Made by a program: the position numbers and the translations under genes
The notes under the pieces: generated by a model
The model's database searches: none
What the model saw: the letters and a program-made list of their open reading frames with translations, nothing else
What the model was told of the DNA's origin: nothing
Assembly: GCF_029783845.1 (NCBI RefSeq)
Contig: NZ_LWID01000002.1
Coordinates: forward strand, 1 to 51,754
Length of the DNA: 51,754 nt
Reading direction: 5' to 3'
From: Volucribacter amazonae
GTDB taxonomy: Bacteria > Pseudomonadota > Gammaproteobacteria > Enterobacterales > Pasteurellaceae
Part shown: positions 17,034 through 24,106 of the stretch, one piece after another
Layout: each line of letters opens with the position of its first letter
Position numbering within the stretch: the stretch's first letter is position 1

Positions 17034-17672
17034 ATGACTAAATTTATTTTATTTAATAGTATCAAGGGGGGCGTAGGTAAATCTACACTTGCAGCTCAAA
17101 CCGCTGTTTATTTAGCTAGTTTTGGACGTGTTGCTGTAATGGATTGTGATCCTCAGCAAAATCTTAATCGTTGGGCTATGCGTAGAGCTGAAGCTGGCGA
17201 AATTTTCCAAAGAAAAATTTTGCCTCTTTCTATCGATTTAGATTTTTCTGCAAAAAATCTAAATCAATTTGATTTTATTGTGATTGATTCTGCTGGTGTG
17301 GATAGTCAAACAGGGCGAAAAGCTCTAGTTAAAGCTGATTATCTAATTTCTCCACTTAAACCAAGCCAGGCGGATTTAGATACGGTTTTAGATCATGATG
17401 ATATTATTCGCCAAGCAAAAGAAATCAATAAGAATCTACATTCTTTCTATCTGTTGAATATGTGTTCTACTCATCATAAAGACAATGAGCGAGAGGATAC
17501 GCTAAGAGAACTAAAAGGGGTTGATTTAGCCTCTTGTGTGATAGATGATGTTGTTTTTGAACGTAAAATTTTACGCACCTCATTTAGTGAGGGGGGAACG
17601 TGTTTTGAAGTTAAAAATAATAAGTCTGCTGATGAAATCGGAAAAATTCTAAAACGTATTCTAGAGGTATAA
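17034..17672 (+). CDS. parA: ParA-type partition ATPase
   Basis: 212 aa from the ATG at 17034, preceded by TGAGG; an earlier ATG at 17019 has no ribosome site. Motifs: deviant Walker A KGGVGKST near the N-terminus, VMDCDPQQNLNRW (Walker A' region) and FDFIVIDSAG (Walker B). These small ParA proteins without an N-terminal DNA-binding domain (type Ib) position plasmids on the nucleoid. The partner gene begins 3 bp later. Confidence 0.9.
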   Translation: MTKFILFNSIKGGVGKSTLAAQTAVYLASFGRVAVMDCDPQQNLNRWAMRRAEAGEIFQRKILPLSIDLDFSAKNLNQFDFIVIDSAGVDSQTGRKALVKADYLISPLKPSQADLDTVLDHDDIIRQAKEINKNLHSFYLLNMCSTHHKDNEREDTLRELKGVDLASCVIDDVVFERKILRTSFSEGGTCFEVKNNKSADEIGKILKRILEV

Positions 17673-17675
17673 AAA

Positions 17676-18137
17676 ATGAAAGGATTGAGTAGAGCAACTA
17701 CAGCTGCAAATTTTATTTCACAAGCTACTAGCGGAGAGATTAAACAACCTAAAAAAACAAACACTAATTTATCAAACGTAAGATTTACGGATACACAATG
17801 GAAATTGATTGATAAAGTATTAGAACTTTCTAACATTCGCACAAAAACCGCGTTATTTAGTACGATTGCTGAATTTATGCGTTTAGATTTTAATTATCTT
17901 GATTATATGGATTATTTAGACTTCATAACAGGTATTGATGTAAACGGGGTTGGAAAGGCTTATCCTATTCGAAAAAATAGAGCCTATGATTTTTTCTACG
18001 AGCTTTACGAATATTATCGAGAAAATTGGGTTAATATTCGTATTAGAGGAGTGATTGTACTTGGTATATTGCATTATGCTAAGAACAAACTCAATCTAAA
18101 TTTGAATGAGTTTTTGCAAGAAATTAGTAATAATTAA
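17676..18137 (+). CDS. Probable ParA partner (centromere-binding role)
   Basis: 153 aa, not a recognisable ParB by sequence. It starts with a basic, flexible stretch (MKGLSRATTAANFISQATSG, then KQPKKTN) that could act as ParA-stimulating arm, followed by VRFTDTQWKLIDKVLELS, which may be a ribbon-helix-helix-like or helical DNA-binding part. The gene is 3 bp behind parA, so the two are co-translated. The role is inferred from position. Confidence 0.65.
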   Translation: MKGLSRATTAANFISQATSGEIKQPKKTNTNLSNVRFTDTQWKLIDKVLELSNIRTKTALFSTIAEFMRLDFNYLDYMDYLDFITGIDVNGVGKAYPIRKNRAYDFFYELYEYYRENWVNIRIRGVIVLGILHYAKNKLNLNLNEFLQEISNN

Positions 18138-18161
18138 TTATATTAATTTATCTGGCAAGGC

Positions 18162-18190
18162 TTGCAAAAGATATATAAAAGAGTTTTATT
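18162..18190 (+). promoter_or_regulatory. Promoter of the vbhA-fic operon
   Basis: TTGCAA (18162-18167) followed by AAGATATATAAAAGAG, the same spacer as in the four modules, and a weak -10 (TTTATT, 18185-18190). It lacks the structured leader. It suggests common control with the small leading-region genes. Confidence 0.55.
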
Positions 18191-18246
18191 TTAATTATGA
18201 TTGATATATAATATAGCTATTATTTATTGATTTAAAGAGGTAAATT

Positions 18247-18432
18247 ATGATTTCTGAAACAGAAAAAGCAAAAAGACGTGAAGCCGTAGAATATGCAAAA
18301 GCTAGTGTTAGTTTAGAAGGTATAACATTGTCGGATTCTTTGTTAAAGATCGCCGATAAATTTGTCAATGGTGATTTAACACTAGAAGAATTTGGTGAAG
18401 AATATGAATTAGCTTTACAAAAAGGGCTATAA
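18247..18432 (+). CDS. vbhA: VbhA-like antitoxin of a Fic toxin
   Basis: 61 aa. It contains the class I Fic-inhibitor motif [S/T]xxxE[G/N] as SVSLEG, in the order expected for VbhA (AVEYAKASVSLEGITLS), followed by FVNGDLTLEEFGEEY, also typical for VbhA. The inhibitory helix blocks ATP placement in the Fic active site. AAAGAGGTAA precedes the ATG. The stop is one base before the fic ATG, so the two are co-translated. Confidence 0.88.
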   Translation: MISETEKAKRREAVEYAKASVSLEGITLSDSLLKIADKFVNGDLTLEEFGEEYELALQKGL

Positions 18433-18433
18433 T

Positions 18434-19435
18434 ATGAATAAAGGATATTCTGAAAATGAATTGAAAGATAAACGCTCATTTAGACGTATTTTAGAATTGC
18501 AGATAAATCCAATTAAAGGCGATTTTAATCTTGAACATTTAAAGAAAATAAATTCTTATATTTTTCAGGATAGCCCTGATGTTGCAGGTAAATTTAGACC
18601 TGAAGTAAAAATTTACAGCGATGAATTGTGGCATAAAAACCGTAACTATCCTAAATTTGGGGAAGTTACGGTTTGCTATAGTCCAATGGATAAAAATAGC
18701 ATTAAAGAAGCTGAAAATGTTTTAGGCTCTATAAATATTGAATATATGAAAGAGTTAAATCAAAATGAGCTTGCGAAAGAATTGGCTGATATATATAAAA
18801 AGCTAGATTATTTTCATCCGTTCCCAGATGGAAATAGCCGAACACTTCGAGAGTTTACTCGTACACTATCTGAAGAAGTTGGATTTAAGCTAGACTGGAG
18901 TAAACATAACCAGCAAGAAATTTATTTGGCTAGAGATTTTGAAGTTAATACAATAACATTATCAAAAGTATCTGATCAAAACCAAAAAATTTTTCTTAAA
19001 GATGAAATTGAGGCAATTTTAAAGCACCCAGAATATAAGCCATTAGAAAATATTATCAATGACTCTTTAAGTCCATTAGCATTAGTGCAACAAAAAAATT
19101 ATCAAATTGATTTTTCTTTTAATAAGGAACAATCTGAAAAGCTAGGTAAAAAATCTTATGATGTCTTAGTTAATGGCACAAAGGCTGATGAGTTGTTGAA
19201 AAAAGATAACTTGCTTTCTAAGGCTCTTGAGGGGCTAGCAATGCATAAAGATATGCAACAGAAAGGCATAACCGCAGAAGCCTTAAAATCGGGAACAATT
19301 CAGCCTTTAATGCTGAATAATGAACTTAAAGTAAATCGTCCAGAAAGTAGAGTAATTAATGCACTTGGGTCAAGGATAGAGACACAATCTAAAAATGATT
19401 TACACTCTCAAAAAACTAAGAGTTTTTCTTTATAA
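18434..19435 (+). CDS. Fic-domain toxin (VbhT-like adenylyltransferase) with a relaxase-like C-terminal module
   Basis: 333 aa. The Fic core covers about residues 15-200 with the active-site motif HPFPDGNSRTLR at 128-139 (catalytic His128); Ser replaces the usual second Gly, as in VbhT-type proteins. Fic toxins of this class AMPylate target proteins, for VbhT the topoisomerases GyrB and ParE; the target here is unknown. Residues about 223-289 form a second domain that matches residues about 996-1075 of the relaxase on the same plasmid: YDVLVNG against YSVKVNG and GITAEALKSGTI against NITADNLKSGHI. The relaxase must pass through the T4SS, so this part may be a secretion signal. The last 40 residues are polar and probably disordered. 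Confidence 0.9.
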   Translation: MNKGYSENELKDKRSFRRILELQINPIKGDFNLEHLKKINSYIFQDSPDVAGKFRPEVKIYSDELWHKNRNYPKFGEVTVCYSPMDKNSIKEAENVLGSINIEYMKELNQNELAKELADIYKKLDYFHPFPDGNSRTLREFTRTLSEEVGFKLDWSKHNQQEIYLARDFEVNTITLSKVSDQNQKIFLKDEIEAILKHPEYKPLENIINDSLSPLALVQQKNYQIDFSFNKEQSEKLGKKSYDVLVNGTKADELLKKDNLLSKALEGLAMHKDMQQKGITAEALKSGTIQPLMLNNELKVNRPESRVINALGSRIETQSKNDLHSQKTKSFSL

Positions 19436-19441
19436 ATTGTA

Positions 19442-19486
19442 AATCCCAAAAACGTTAAAAATTTATTTTTTAACGTTTTTGGGATT
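19442..19486. terminator. Bidirectional terminator between fic and the resolvase
   Basis: AATCCCAAAAACGTTAAAAA (19442-19461) and its exact complement (19467-19486) form a 20-bp stem with a 5-nt loop between two convergent genes. A smaller ACCGC/GCGGT pair follows at about 19495-19510. Confidence 0.85.
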
Positions 19487-19512
19487 CAGCAACGACCGCA
19501 GGGAGGCGGTAG

Positions 19513-20088
19513 CTATTTGGCTAATTTTTTATATCTACTGATTGTTCCCCTTGATACACCATATTTCTTAGCTAAATTATTTATTGAATAGTTTTTTTGT
19601 ATATCTTTTATAAGTCTTTTTTCTGCTTTTTCAGATAGTATTTTCGGTCTGCCTCCAATCGCTTTTAAGTTACCTGATTCGATTTTTGCAAGTTTTCCAG
19701 CTTGTGTTCTTTCAACAATGAAATTACGTTCTAATTCAGCAAATAATCCTAATAAATGGATTAAAGCTGTTGTCATTGGGTCATTCTTTTTTGTGGTATT
19801 TATTCCCTGATTTAGGGCTATGAAGCCAATATTTTTTGCTTTTAGCTCATCAAGTATTTGTAAACATTGGCTAAGGCTTCTACCCAGTCGGTCAAGTTTA
19901 GTTACAACAACTTGGTCTCCCTCTCTAATATAATTGAGTAATTCATTAAGTTGTTGTTGATTATCTTTAGCTTTTCCTGAATGTTTCCCTGTAAAAATTT
20001 TTTCACAGCCTGCTGATTTTAGTGTTTCTAATTGCTCATTTAAGTCCTGTTTTAATGTGGAGACACGAGCATATCCTATTTTTGCCAT
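19513..20088 (-). CDS. Serine recombinase (resolvase/invertase family)
   Basis: 191 aa. N-terminal catalytic domain with nucleophile Ser10 in IGYARVSTLKQD, Arg-containing TKLDRLGRSLSQCLQ and the E-helix FAELERNFIVERT. A C-terminal helix-turn-helix (SINNLAKKYGVSRGTISRYKK) follows GRPK. On a low-copy plasmid it most likely resolves multimers; an invertase role cannot be excluded. The upstream 180 bp (20089-20268) is AT-rich and could hold the res site, although I see no clear repeats. Confidence 0.92.
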   Translation of the reverse strand: MAKIGYARVSTLKQDLNEQLETLKSAGCEKIFTGKHSGKAKDNQQQLNELLNYIREGDQVVVTKLDRLGRSLSQCLQILDELKAKNIGFIALNQGINTTKKNDPMTTALIHLLGLFAELERNFIVERTQAGKLAKIESGNLKAIGGRPKILSEKAEKRLIKDIQKNYSINNLAKKYGVSRGTISRYKKLAK

Positions 20089-20268
20089 AATTTTATAGTA
20101 TAAAGGGAATTATTAAATTCATAATAAATAGATGAAATAATATATAAGCTAAATTTTTTATAGCTCGATTTATACTTACTTTGAAAATATCAATAGTGAT
20201 TATTAGAAAAGTCTGTTAATTTTGACATTTCTATGTTTCCTTTGTTAATTTTTAATCTGTAATTTATT

Positions 20269-20829
20269 TTAGGAATAAATCATTGACTCTAAGTATTTAG
20301 TGGCATATTCAATATATGTAACACCTATAAATATTAGTAATATCATTAAGAATATTAATAGAATTGATTGCTTTATCTTTTTCTTAAAAATACTTTCTTT
20401 GATAAAATATATTGATACATTTATTAATCCTGAGAATTGAGAAAAATATATATATTGTGTAATGGTCTTATCTTCTGAATTATATAAGTAAGATACAATA
20501 TAAGTTATAGTAAACCCTAAAATAAATTGAACAAAAAACTCAATTATATTAATATATCTTTTGCTGCTAAGCGGTTTGAATGTTATTAGTGAAATAACTA
20601 AAGATATAATGATATATATTTTAAGGTTTTTATCTTCAAATATAAAATTTTTAGGAGGTTCAAATATAAGATCTTTGGGAAGTTTATAAATGAGTATAAG
20701 TAGGGTAATAATTGTTATAAATATGATTACTCCTACTAAAGGGATTAAAGCTGATAATGAGCTATCCTCTATAAAAATAAGTTCTGGTTTCTTGTATTTT
20801 TGTTTTTGTAATTCATTGTCATTTTTCAT
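20269..20829 (-). CDS. Unknown multi-pass membrane protein
   Basis: 186 aa, not recognised. A charged N-terminus (about 25 residues) is followed by four to five membrane segments (LIPLVGVIIFITIITLLILIY, IYIIISLVISLITF, FVQFILGFTITYIVSYLY, a weaker one near residue 130, and ILLIFLMILLIFIGVTYI). AGGTG precedes the ATG. The 70-aa gene lies 39 bp upstream, so they may be one operon. Codon use is very AT-rich. Confidence 0.65.
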   Translation of the reverse strand: MKNDNELQKQKYKKPELIFIEDSSLSALIPLVGVIIFITIITLLILIYKLPKDLIFEPPKNFIFEDKNLKIYIIISLVISLITFKPLSSKRYINIIEFFVQFILGFTITYIVSYLYNSEDKTITQYIYFSQFSGLINVSIYFIKESIFKKKIKQSILLIFLMILLIFIGVTYIEYATKYLESMIYS

Positions 20830-20868
20830 TTTTACACCTATATTTTAAAAGTTAATCTCTTTAATGGT

Positions 20869-21081
20869 TCATACCTTGTATTTTAAATAACCATATTCAA
20901 TATGTGGTAAATGGTGAATCATACATAAATCGCCAATTTTTTGTTTAGAAATTGGAATTGAAGCACCTTTCCATATTTCTGTTTGAAAAGGTTCGACAGC
21001 TATTACTATACCTTTTTCATCAGTTTTCAGTATTGTGAAATCTTGCCCTTTATCTTCAAGTGTAATCTCATAGCCTTTCAT
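20869..21081 (-). CDS. Small unknown protein
   Basis: 70 aa, beta-rich pattern (MKGYEITLEDKGQDFTILKT then GIVIAVEP), no membrane segment, no family recognised. A GGGGTG ribosome site precedes ATG. It is the first gene of a likely two-gene unit with the membrane protein. Confidence 0.6.
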   Translation of the reverse strand: MKGYEITLEDKGQDFTILKTDEKGIVIAVEPFQTEIWKGASIPISKQKIGDLCMIHHLPHIEYGYLKYKV

Positions 21082-21349
21082 AAAACACCCCTATTCAAAA
21101 GTTAAAACTTATTGGCTATTATCATACACCTTTTCAAAACTTAAGCAATAGAGTTTTGTGCTAGCTAATAATTATGTTTAATACTTTTTGGCTATTCTTT
21201 TGGCTTACCCCACGTTTTAAACGTGGGGTCGGGCTATATTTTTAGGCTTCAGGCTGCGGCATTTAGCCTTGCTTCAGCTCTAAAAACTCAACCGCCATAA
21301 ATGGCGTTTTCGCCATTCGGTAACTATCCCTAAGCTAAATTATGAGGAC
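21082..21349. other. Structured gene-free region before repeat copy B
   Basis: Holds the palindrome CCCCACGTTT-T-AAACGTGGGG (21208-21228) and a further paired element CGCCAT-AA-ATGGCG near 21292-21306 followed by CGCCATTCGG. No gene seen. GC is higher than in the flanks. Confidence 0.6.
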
Positions 21350-21923
21350 TAATAAACATTAGAGGTAACAGTATGCAACCATTTTAAGATATTTGCTCTT
21401 TCGTTTGTCAAGGTCAAGCCCTATCGGGTTGGCTTCGCCAAACCTTGACAACCGACCGCAAATTCTTAATAGTTTTGCATACCGTTACCCCTTCAAGCGT
21501 GCTTTTGCACGTTCTTTTGACTATTTCTATCCTTTGCTTTTTAACCTCTTTTTGGTTCATTATGTCTTTTATTCTTGGAGTGTTCCTTTTCTGTGGACTT
21601 CCTACGCTTCTTCTGTAAAGTAAGATCGTTAAGGGGTTCGGCAGGGGGGGAATATGGGTAGGCTTTCCGCTGGTTACGACTGTACGCCCGAAAATATCAG
21701 CCAACCACGAATGAGATCCGCAGATTTACCGCTCCGCTGCATTAAGGCTTGCAGCCTTAATAATCCGCATAAAAAATAGTCAATTAGATTAAAAGGTATA
21801 AAAAAGACTTGAAAAAGATATATAAAAGATGTATTATATTCACAGTTAAGGACGAGATGACGACTTAACTATAACGCCGAAAGGCAATCTTTTAACCAAA
21901 GCCCATAGGGGATTTATTATGAA
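21350..21923 (+). repeat. 574-bp structured repeat with promoter and leader, copy B
   Basis: Same sequence as 14989-15562 at an offset of 6361 bp; it ends two bases into the second codon of the following gene. Here the upstream neighbour is CTAAT-AAAC-ATTAG, completing a small hairpin that copy A lacks by one base. It brings the same promoter to a different gene. Confidence 0.9.
21809..21918 (+). promoter_or_regulatory. Promoter-leader module 3
   Basis: TTGAAA (21809-21814), 17 bp, TATTAT (21832-21837), then the same leader hairpins as module 1. It is the downstream end of repeat copy B. Confidence 0.85.
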
Positions 21924-22422
21924 CATTAATGAAGCATTAAATCTTTTAAACCTTTCTCAAAATGTATCTAAAGAAGATATTAAAAAAGCCTATAAAAAAA
22001 TGGCTGTCAAATACCACCCAGATCGTAATCCAGCTGGGGCGGAAGTAATGAAAGCGATCAATGCAGCTTTTGAATTTCTCTCTAGTTTAGAGGGCGAAAC
22101 CTTTACGCATACGGACACAAAAAATGCTTATAATTTCGCTGAAGAGTTAGCCGAGATTATCGCAGAATTGAAAAAACTACAAGGAATTATTATTGAAGTT
22201 TGCGGTAATTGGTTATGGTTATCAGGCGAAACAAGAAACCATAAAGAAGAATTAAAAAGTTTAGGCTGTTTTTGGGCAGCTAAAAAATTAAAATGGTATT
22301 ATCGACCAGCAGAACATAAAAGTAAAAAACATCGTAAAGCGTGGGATATGGACGAAATTCGTAGTAAATACGGCTCAAGTATTCATCATTCAAATAGTAA
22401 TAATGTTTTAGCTACTAGATAA
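21919..22422 (+). CDS. J-domain protein with plasmid/phage-type C-terminal domain
   Basis: 167 aa. Residues 1-57 are a J domain with the HPD motif (33-35, KYHPDRNP), so it should stimulate Hsp70/DnaK. The rest has GNWLWLSGETRNHKEELKSL and FWAAKKLKWYYRPAEHKSKK, a domain I know from small plasmid and phage proteins attached to J domains, of unknown function. It lies under module 3 and is followed by a terminator. A role in taming the host or helping establishment is possible. Confidence 0.85.
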   Translation: MNINEALNLLNLSQNVSKEDIKKAYKKMAVKYHPDRNPAGAEVMKAINAAFEFLSSLEGETFTHTDTKNAYNFAEELAEIIAELKKLQGIIIEVCGNWLWLSGETRNHKEELKSLGCFWAAKKLKWYYRPAEHKSKKHRKAWDMDEIRSKYGSSIHHSNSNNVLATR

Positions 22423-22427
22423 AAAAT

Positions 22428-22450
22428 AACGCCCTTTTAGGGCGTTTTTT
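22428..22450 (+). terminator. Terminator after the J-domain gene
   Basis: AACGCCC (22428-22434) and GGGCGTT (22440-22446) with loop TTTTA, followed by TTTT. Confidence 0.9.
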
Positions 22451-22496
22451 ATGATAATAAATAGTACCAAAAATAAGATAATAATATACAAAAGAC

Positions 22497-22606
22497 TTGC
22501 AAAAGATATAAAAAAGATGTATTATATTCACAGTTAAGGACGAGATGACGACTTAACCATAACGCCGAAAGGCAATCTTTCAATCATAACCCATAGGGGA
22601 TATAAA
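22497..22606 (+). promoter_or_regulatory. Promoter-leader module 4
   Basis: TTGCAA (22497-22502), 17 bp, TATTAT (22520-22525), then GTTAAG/CTTAAC, GCC-GAAA-GGC and CCCATAGGGG before the ATG. It occurs without the upstream part of the 574-bp repeat. Confidence 0.85.
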
Positions 22607-22819
22607 ATGACAAACCAAGAAATTAGAGAATATGCAGAAGCAGTAATAGTAGCTTTCGAACGGAAAAAACCGATTAAAGTAAGACCTATGAAAGTTCGCT
22701 ATTTTAAACAGGTTTTTGCTATTATTAGTGAGTATTTGAACACTAAAAAGCAAGGGGTAGATTTGGAGGCTTATTTATCCGATACTAGAGAAAAAGAGGG
22801 GGTAATAGTTACCGCTTAA
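22607..22819 (+). CDS. Small unknown protein under module 4
   Basis: 70 aa, helical, basic in the middle (FERKKPIKVRPMKVRYFKQV), acidic at the end (YLSDTREKEG). No family recognised. It is closest of the module genes to oriT, so would be among the first plus-strand genes to enter a recipient if the leading side is the traK side. Followed by a hairpin terminator. Confidence 0.65.
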   Translation: MTNQEIREYAEAVIVAFERKKPIKVRPMKVRYFKQVFAIISEYLNTKKQGVDLEAYLSDTREKEGVIVTA

Positions 22820-22826
22820 ATAAAAA

Positions 22827-22852
22827 GGGAAGCTACAAGGCTTCCCTAATTT
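22827..22852. terminator. Terminator between convergent units
   Basis: GGGAAGC (22827-22833) and GCTTCCC (22840-22846), preceded by AAAAA and followed by TAATTTTT, so it can work on both strands. Confidence 0.8.
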
Positions 22853-22859
22853 TTGCGTT

Positions 22860-22909
22860 CGTCCTTTGGTCGCCATTTAGGCAACCAAAGGACGTGCGGC
22901 AAAGCCGCA
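22860..22909 (-). terminator. Two hairpins after the tra operon
   Basis: CGTCCTTTGGT/ACCAAAGGACG (22860-22870, 22884-22894) is an 11-bp stem, and TGCGGC-AAA-GCCGCA (22895-22909) a 6-bp stem. Both sit just past the stop of the last gene of the traK-traM unit. No strong U run follows. Confidence 0.6.
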
Positions 22910-22913
22910 GGGC

Positions 22914-23237
22914 TTAACCGTTTCTCCGTCTAGGATTTACGGCGTATTTTTGATAGCTGGCTTCCATTTTATCTAATATTGCCTCATTATGTTCCTTTTT
23001 GATCTTTTCTAGCTCTTTTTTATATAAAAAATAAACTATTGATGAATATACTCCCGTTATAAATAGCTGCATAGTTGCTTTATCAAATGCAATTATGAAT
23101 AGTGTATAAAAAACAAACGAGCTAATATAACTAATGAATTTTTTTGTTTCTTTCTTTTTGTTGCTAATACGGCATAAATAAACAATAAAGACTACTGGAA
23201 CTATGCTAAATACTATCGTGCGTATTTCTAATAGCAT
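22914..23237 (-). CDS. Unknown small membrane protein of the tra operon
   Basis: 107 aa with about three hydrophobic segments (TIVFSIVPVVFIVYL, YISSFVFYTLFIIAF, LFITGVYSSIVYFLY) and a charged C-terminal tail ending in PRRRNG. Not recognised. It starts 3 bp after traM with GAGG as ribosome site, so it belongs to this operon. Confidence 0.7.
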   Translation of the reverse strand: MLLEIRTIVFSIVPVVFIVYLCRISNKKKETKKFISYISSFVFYTLFIIAFDKATMQLFITGVYSSIVYFLYKKELEKIKKEHNEAILDKMEASYQKYAVNPRRRNG

Positions 23238-23240
23238 TAC

Positions 23241-23981
23241 TTATTCCTCTTTTAATTTTCTATCAATCGATTCAATGATGATTTTCTCTACTTTATCAGC
23301 ATCTTTTGCTGAAAGTTCTTTCCTTGTTTTTTGGAAGCCATCAAGAAGTCCTTTTTGATAAGCTATTTCTTTTGATTGATCATTATTTTTTATGAAAGCG
23401 ATATAGCTAACTAGACCAGTGTTAATAATGCCTAGAATGAGCAAAAAGACAAGTAAGACAATGTTTGTTTGCTTGTCATTCGTGGTTTGTATCGTTGTTG
23501 GTTTGGCTTGGTTTAGGGCATTTTTGAAATCTTCGATCTTTTTGTCGATAAATTTATCAAAACTCGTGATGATTGAATTGTTAATTTCAAGTGATTTGCT
23601 TTGTAAGTCTGTTAAAAATTCAGTATGAAATTCATCTAGAGCTTCTCCAATTTTAGCCGCAAGTGAACTTATATCTTCAGCTTTTTGATCTATCACATTA
23701 CCTATTTCTCGAGGTGTTGCTTTTAAGGCTTCAGCAATTATATGAGTATAATAGTTCATCACTTTCTTTTGCGAAAGAATAACGGCAAATATCGGATCAT
23801 CAGCTTTAATTCTTATGCTTAATTCAGCAAAGCTGGCGATAATAGTGTCTTTGATGAGTATGTCAAAGGCTTGATCATCTAGTCCTAACTTTGCCTTAAT
23901 TTCTTCTCTTTGAGTTTCTATTTCATCAGAAATTTTTTCTACTGTTGTTACATTTGTTTCTAGGCTTGTGCTTTCTGTCAT
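23241..23981 (-). CDS. traM: TraM-like conjugation protein
   Basis: 246 aa. Most of the chain is helical and acidic, then a membrane segment at about residues 174-198 (NIVLLVFLLILGIINTGLVS, YIAF) and a short charged tail. It is assigned as TraM because it follows TraK- and TraL-like genes as in RP4 Tra1 and has a similar soluble-plus-membrane layout; it is longer than RP4 TraM. The role in RP4 is to raise transfer efficiency. Sequence similarity alone would not settle it. Confidence 0.6.
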   Translation of the reverse strand: MTESTSLETNVTTVEKISDEIETQREEIKAKLGLDDQAFDILIKDTIIASFAELSIRIKADDPIFAVILSQKKVMNYYTHIIAEALKATPREIGNVIDQKAEDISSLAAKIGEALDEFHTEFLTDLQSKSLEINNSIITSFDKFIDKKIEDFKNALNQAKPTTIQTTNDKQTNIVLLVFLLILGIINTGLVSYIAFIKNNDQSKEIAYQKGLLDGFQKTRKELSAKDADKVEKIIIESIDRKLKEE

Positions 23982-24069
23982 ATTGAATTCCTTTTGAGAG
24001 CCTGGTCTAGGGTAAAGTGTACTGTCTGTATATATGAAGAATTTTCTTATATTGCTTGTTCTCTAAGCT

Positions 24070-24099
24070 AAAAAAGTGCGGTATTTACCGCACTTTTTT
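24070..24099. terminator. USS-pair terminator between traL and traM
   Basis: AAAAAAGTGCGGT (24070-24082) and ACCGCACTTTTTT (24087-24099) form a 13-bp stem with loop ATTT. Each arm has the 9-base Haemophilus uptake signal AAGTGCGGT. Such inverted pairs often serve as terminators in this family. It would reduce traM expression relative to traL. Confidence 0.9.
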
Positions 24100-24106
24100 A
24101 TTAAGA

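Noticed and set aside
18434..19435. BID domain at the end of the Fic protein
   Set aside because: The C-terminal part is only about 70 residues before a polar tail and starts with beta-like YQIDFSF; I see no four-helix BID pattern. A remote relation is not excluded.
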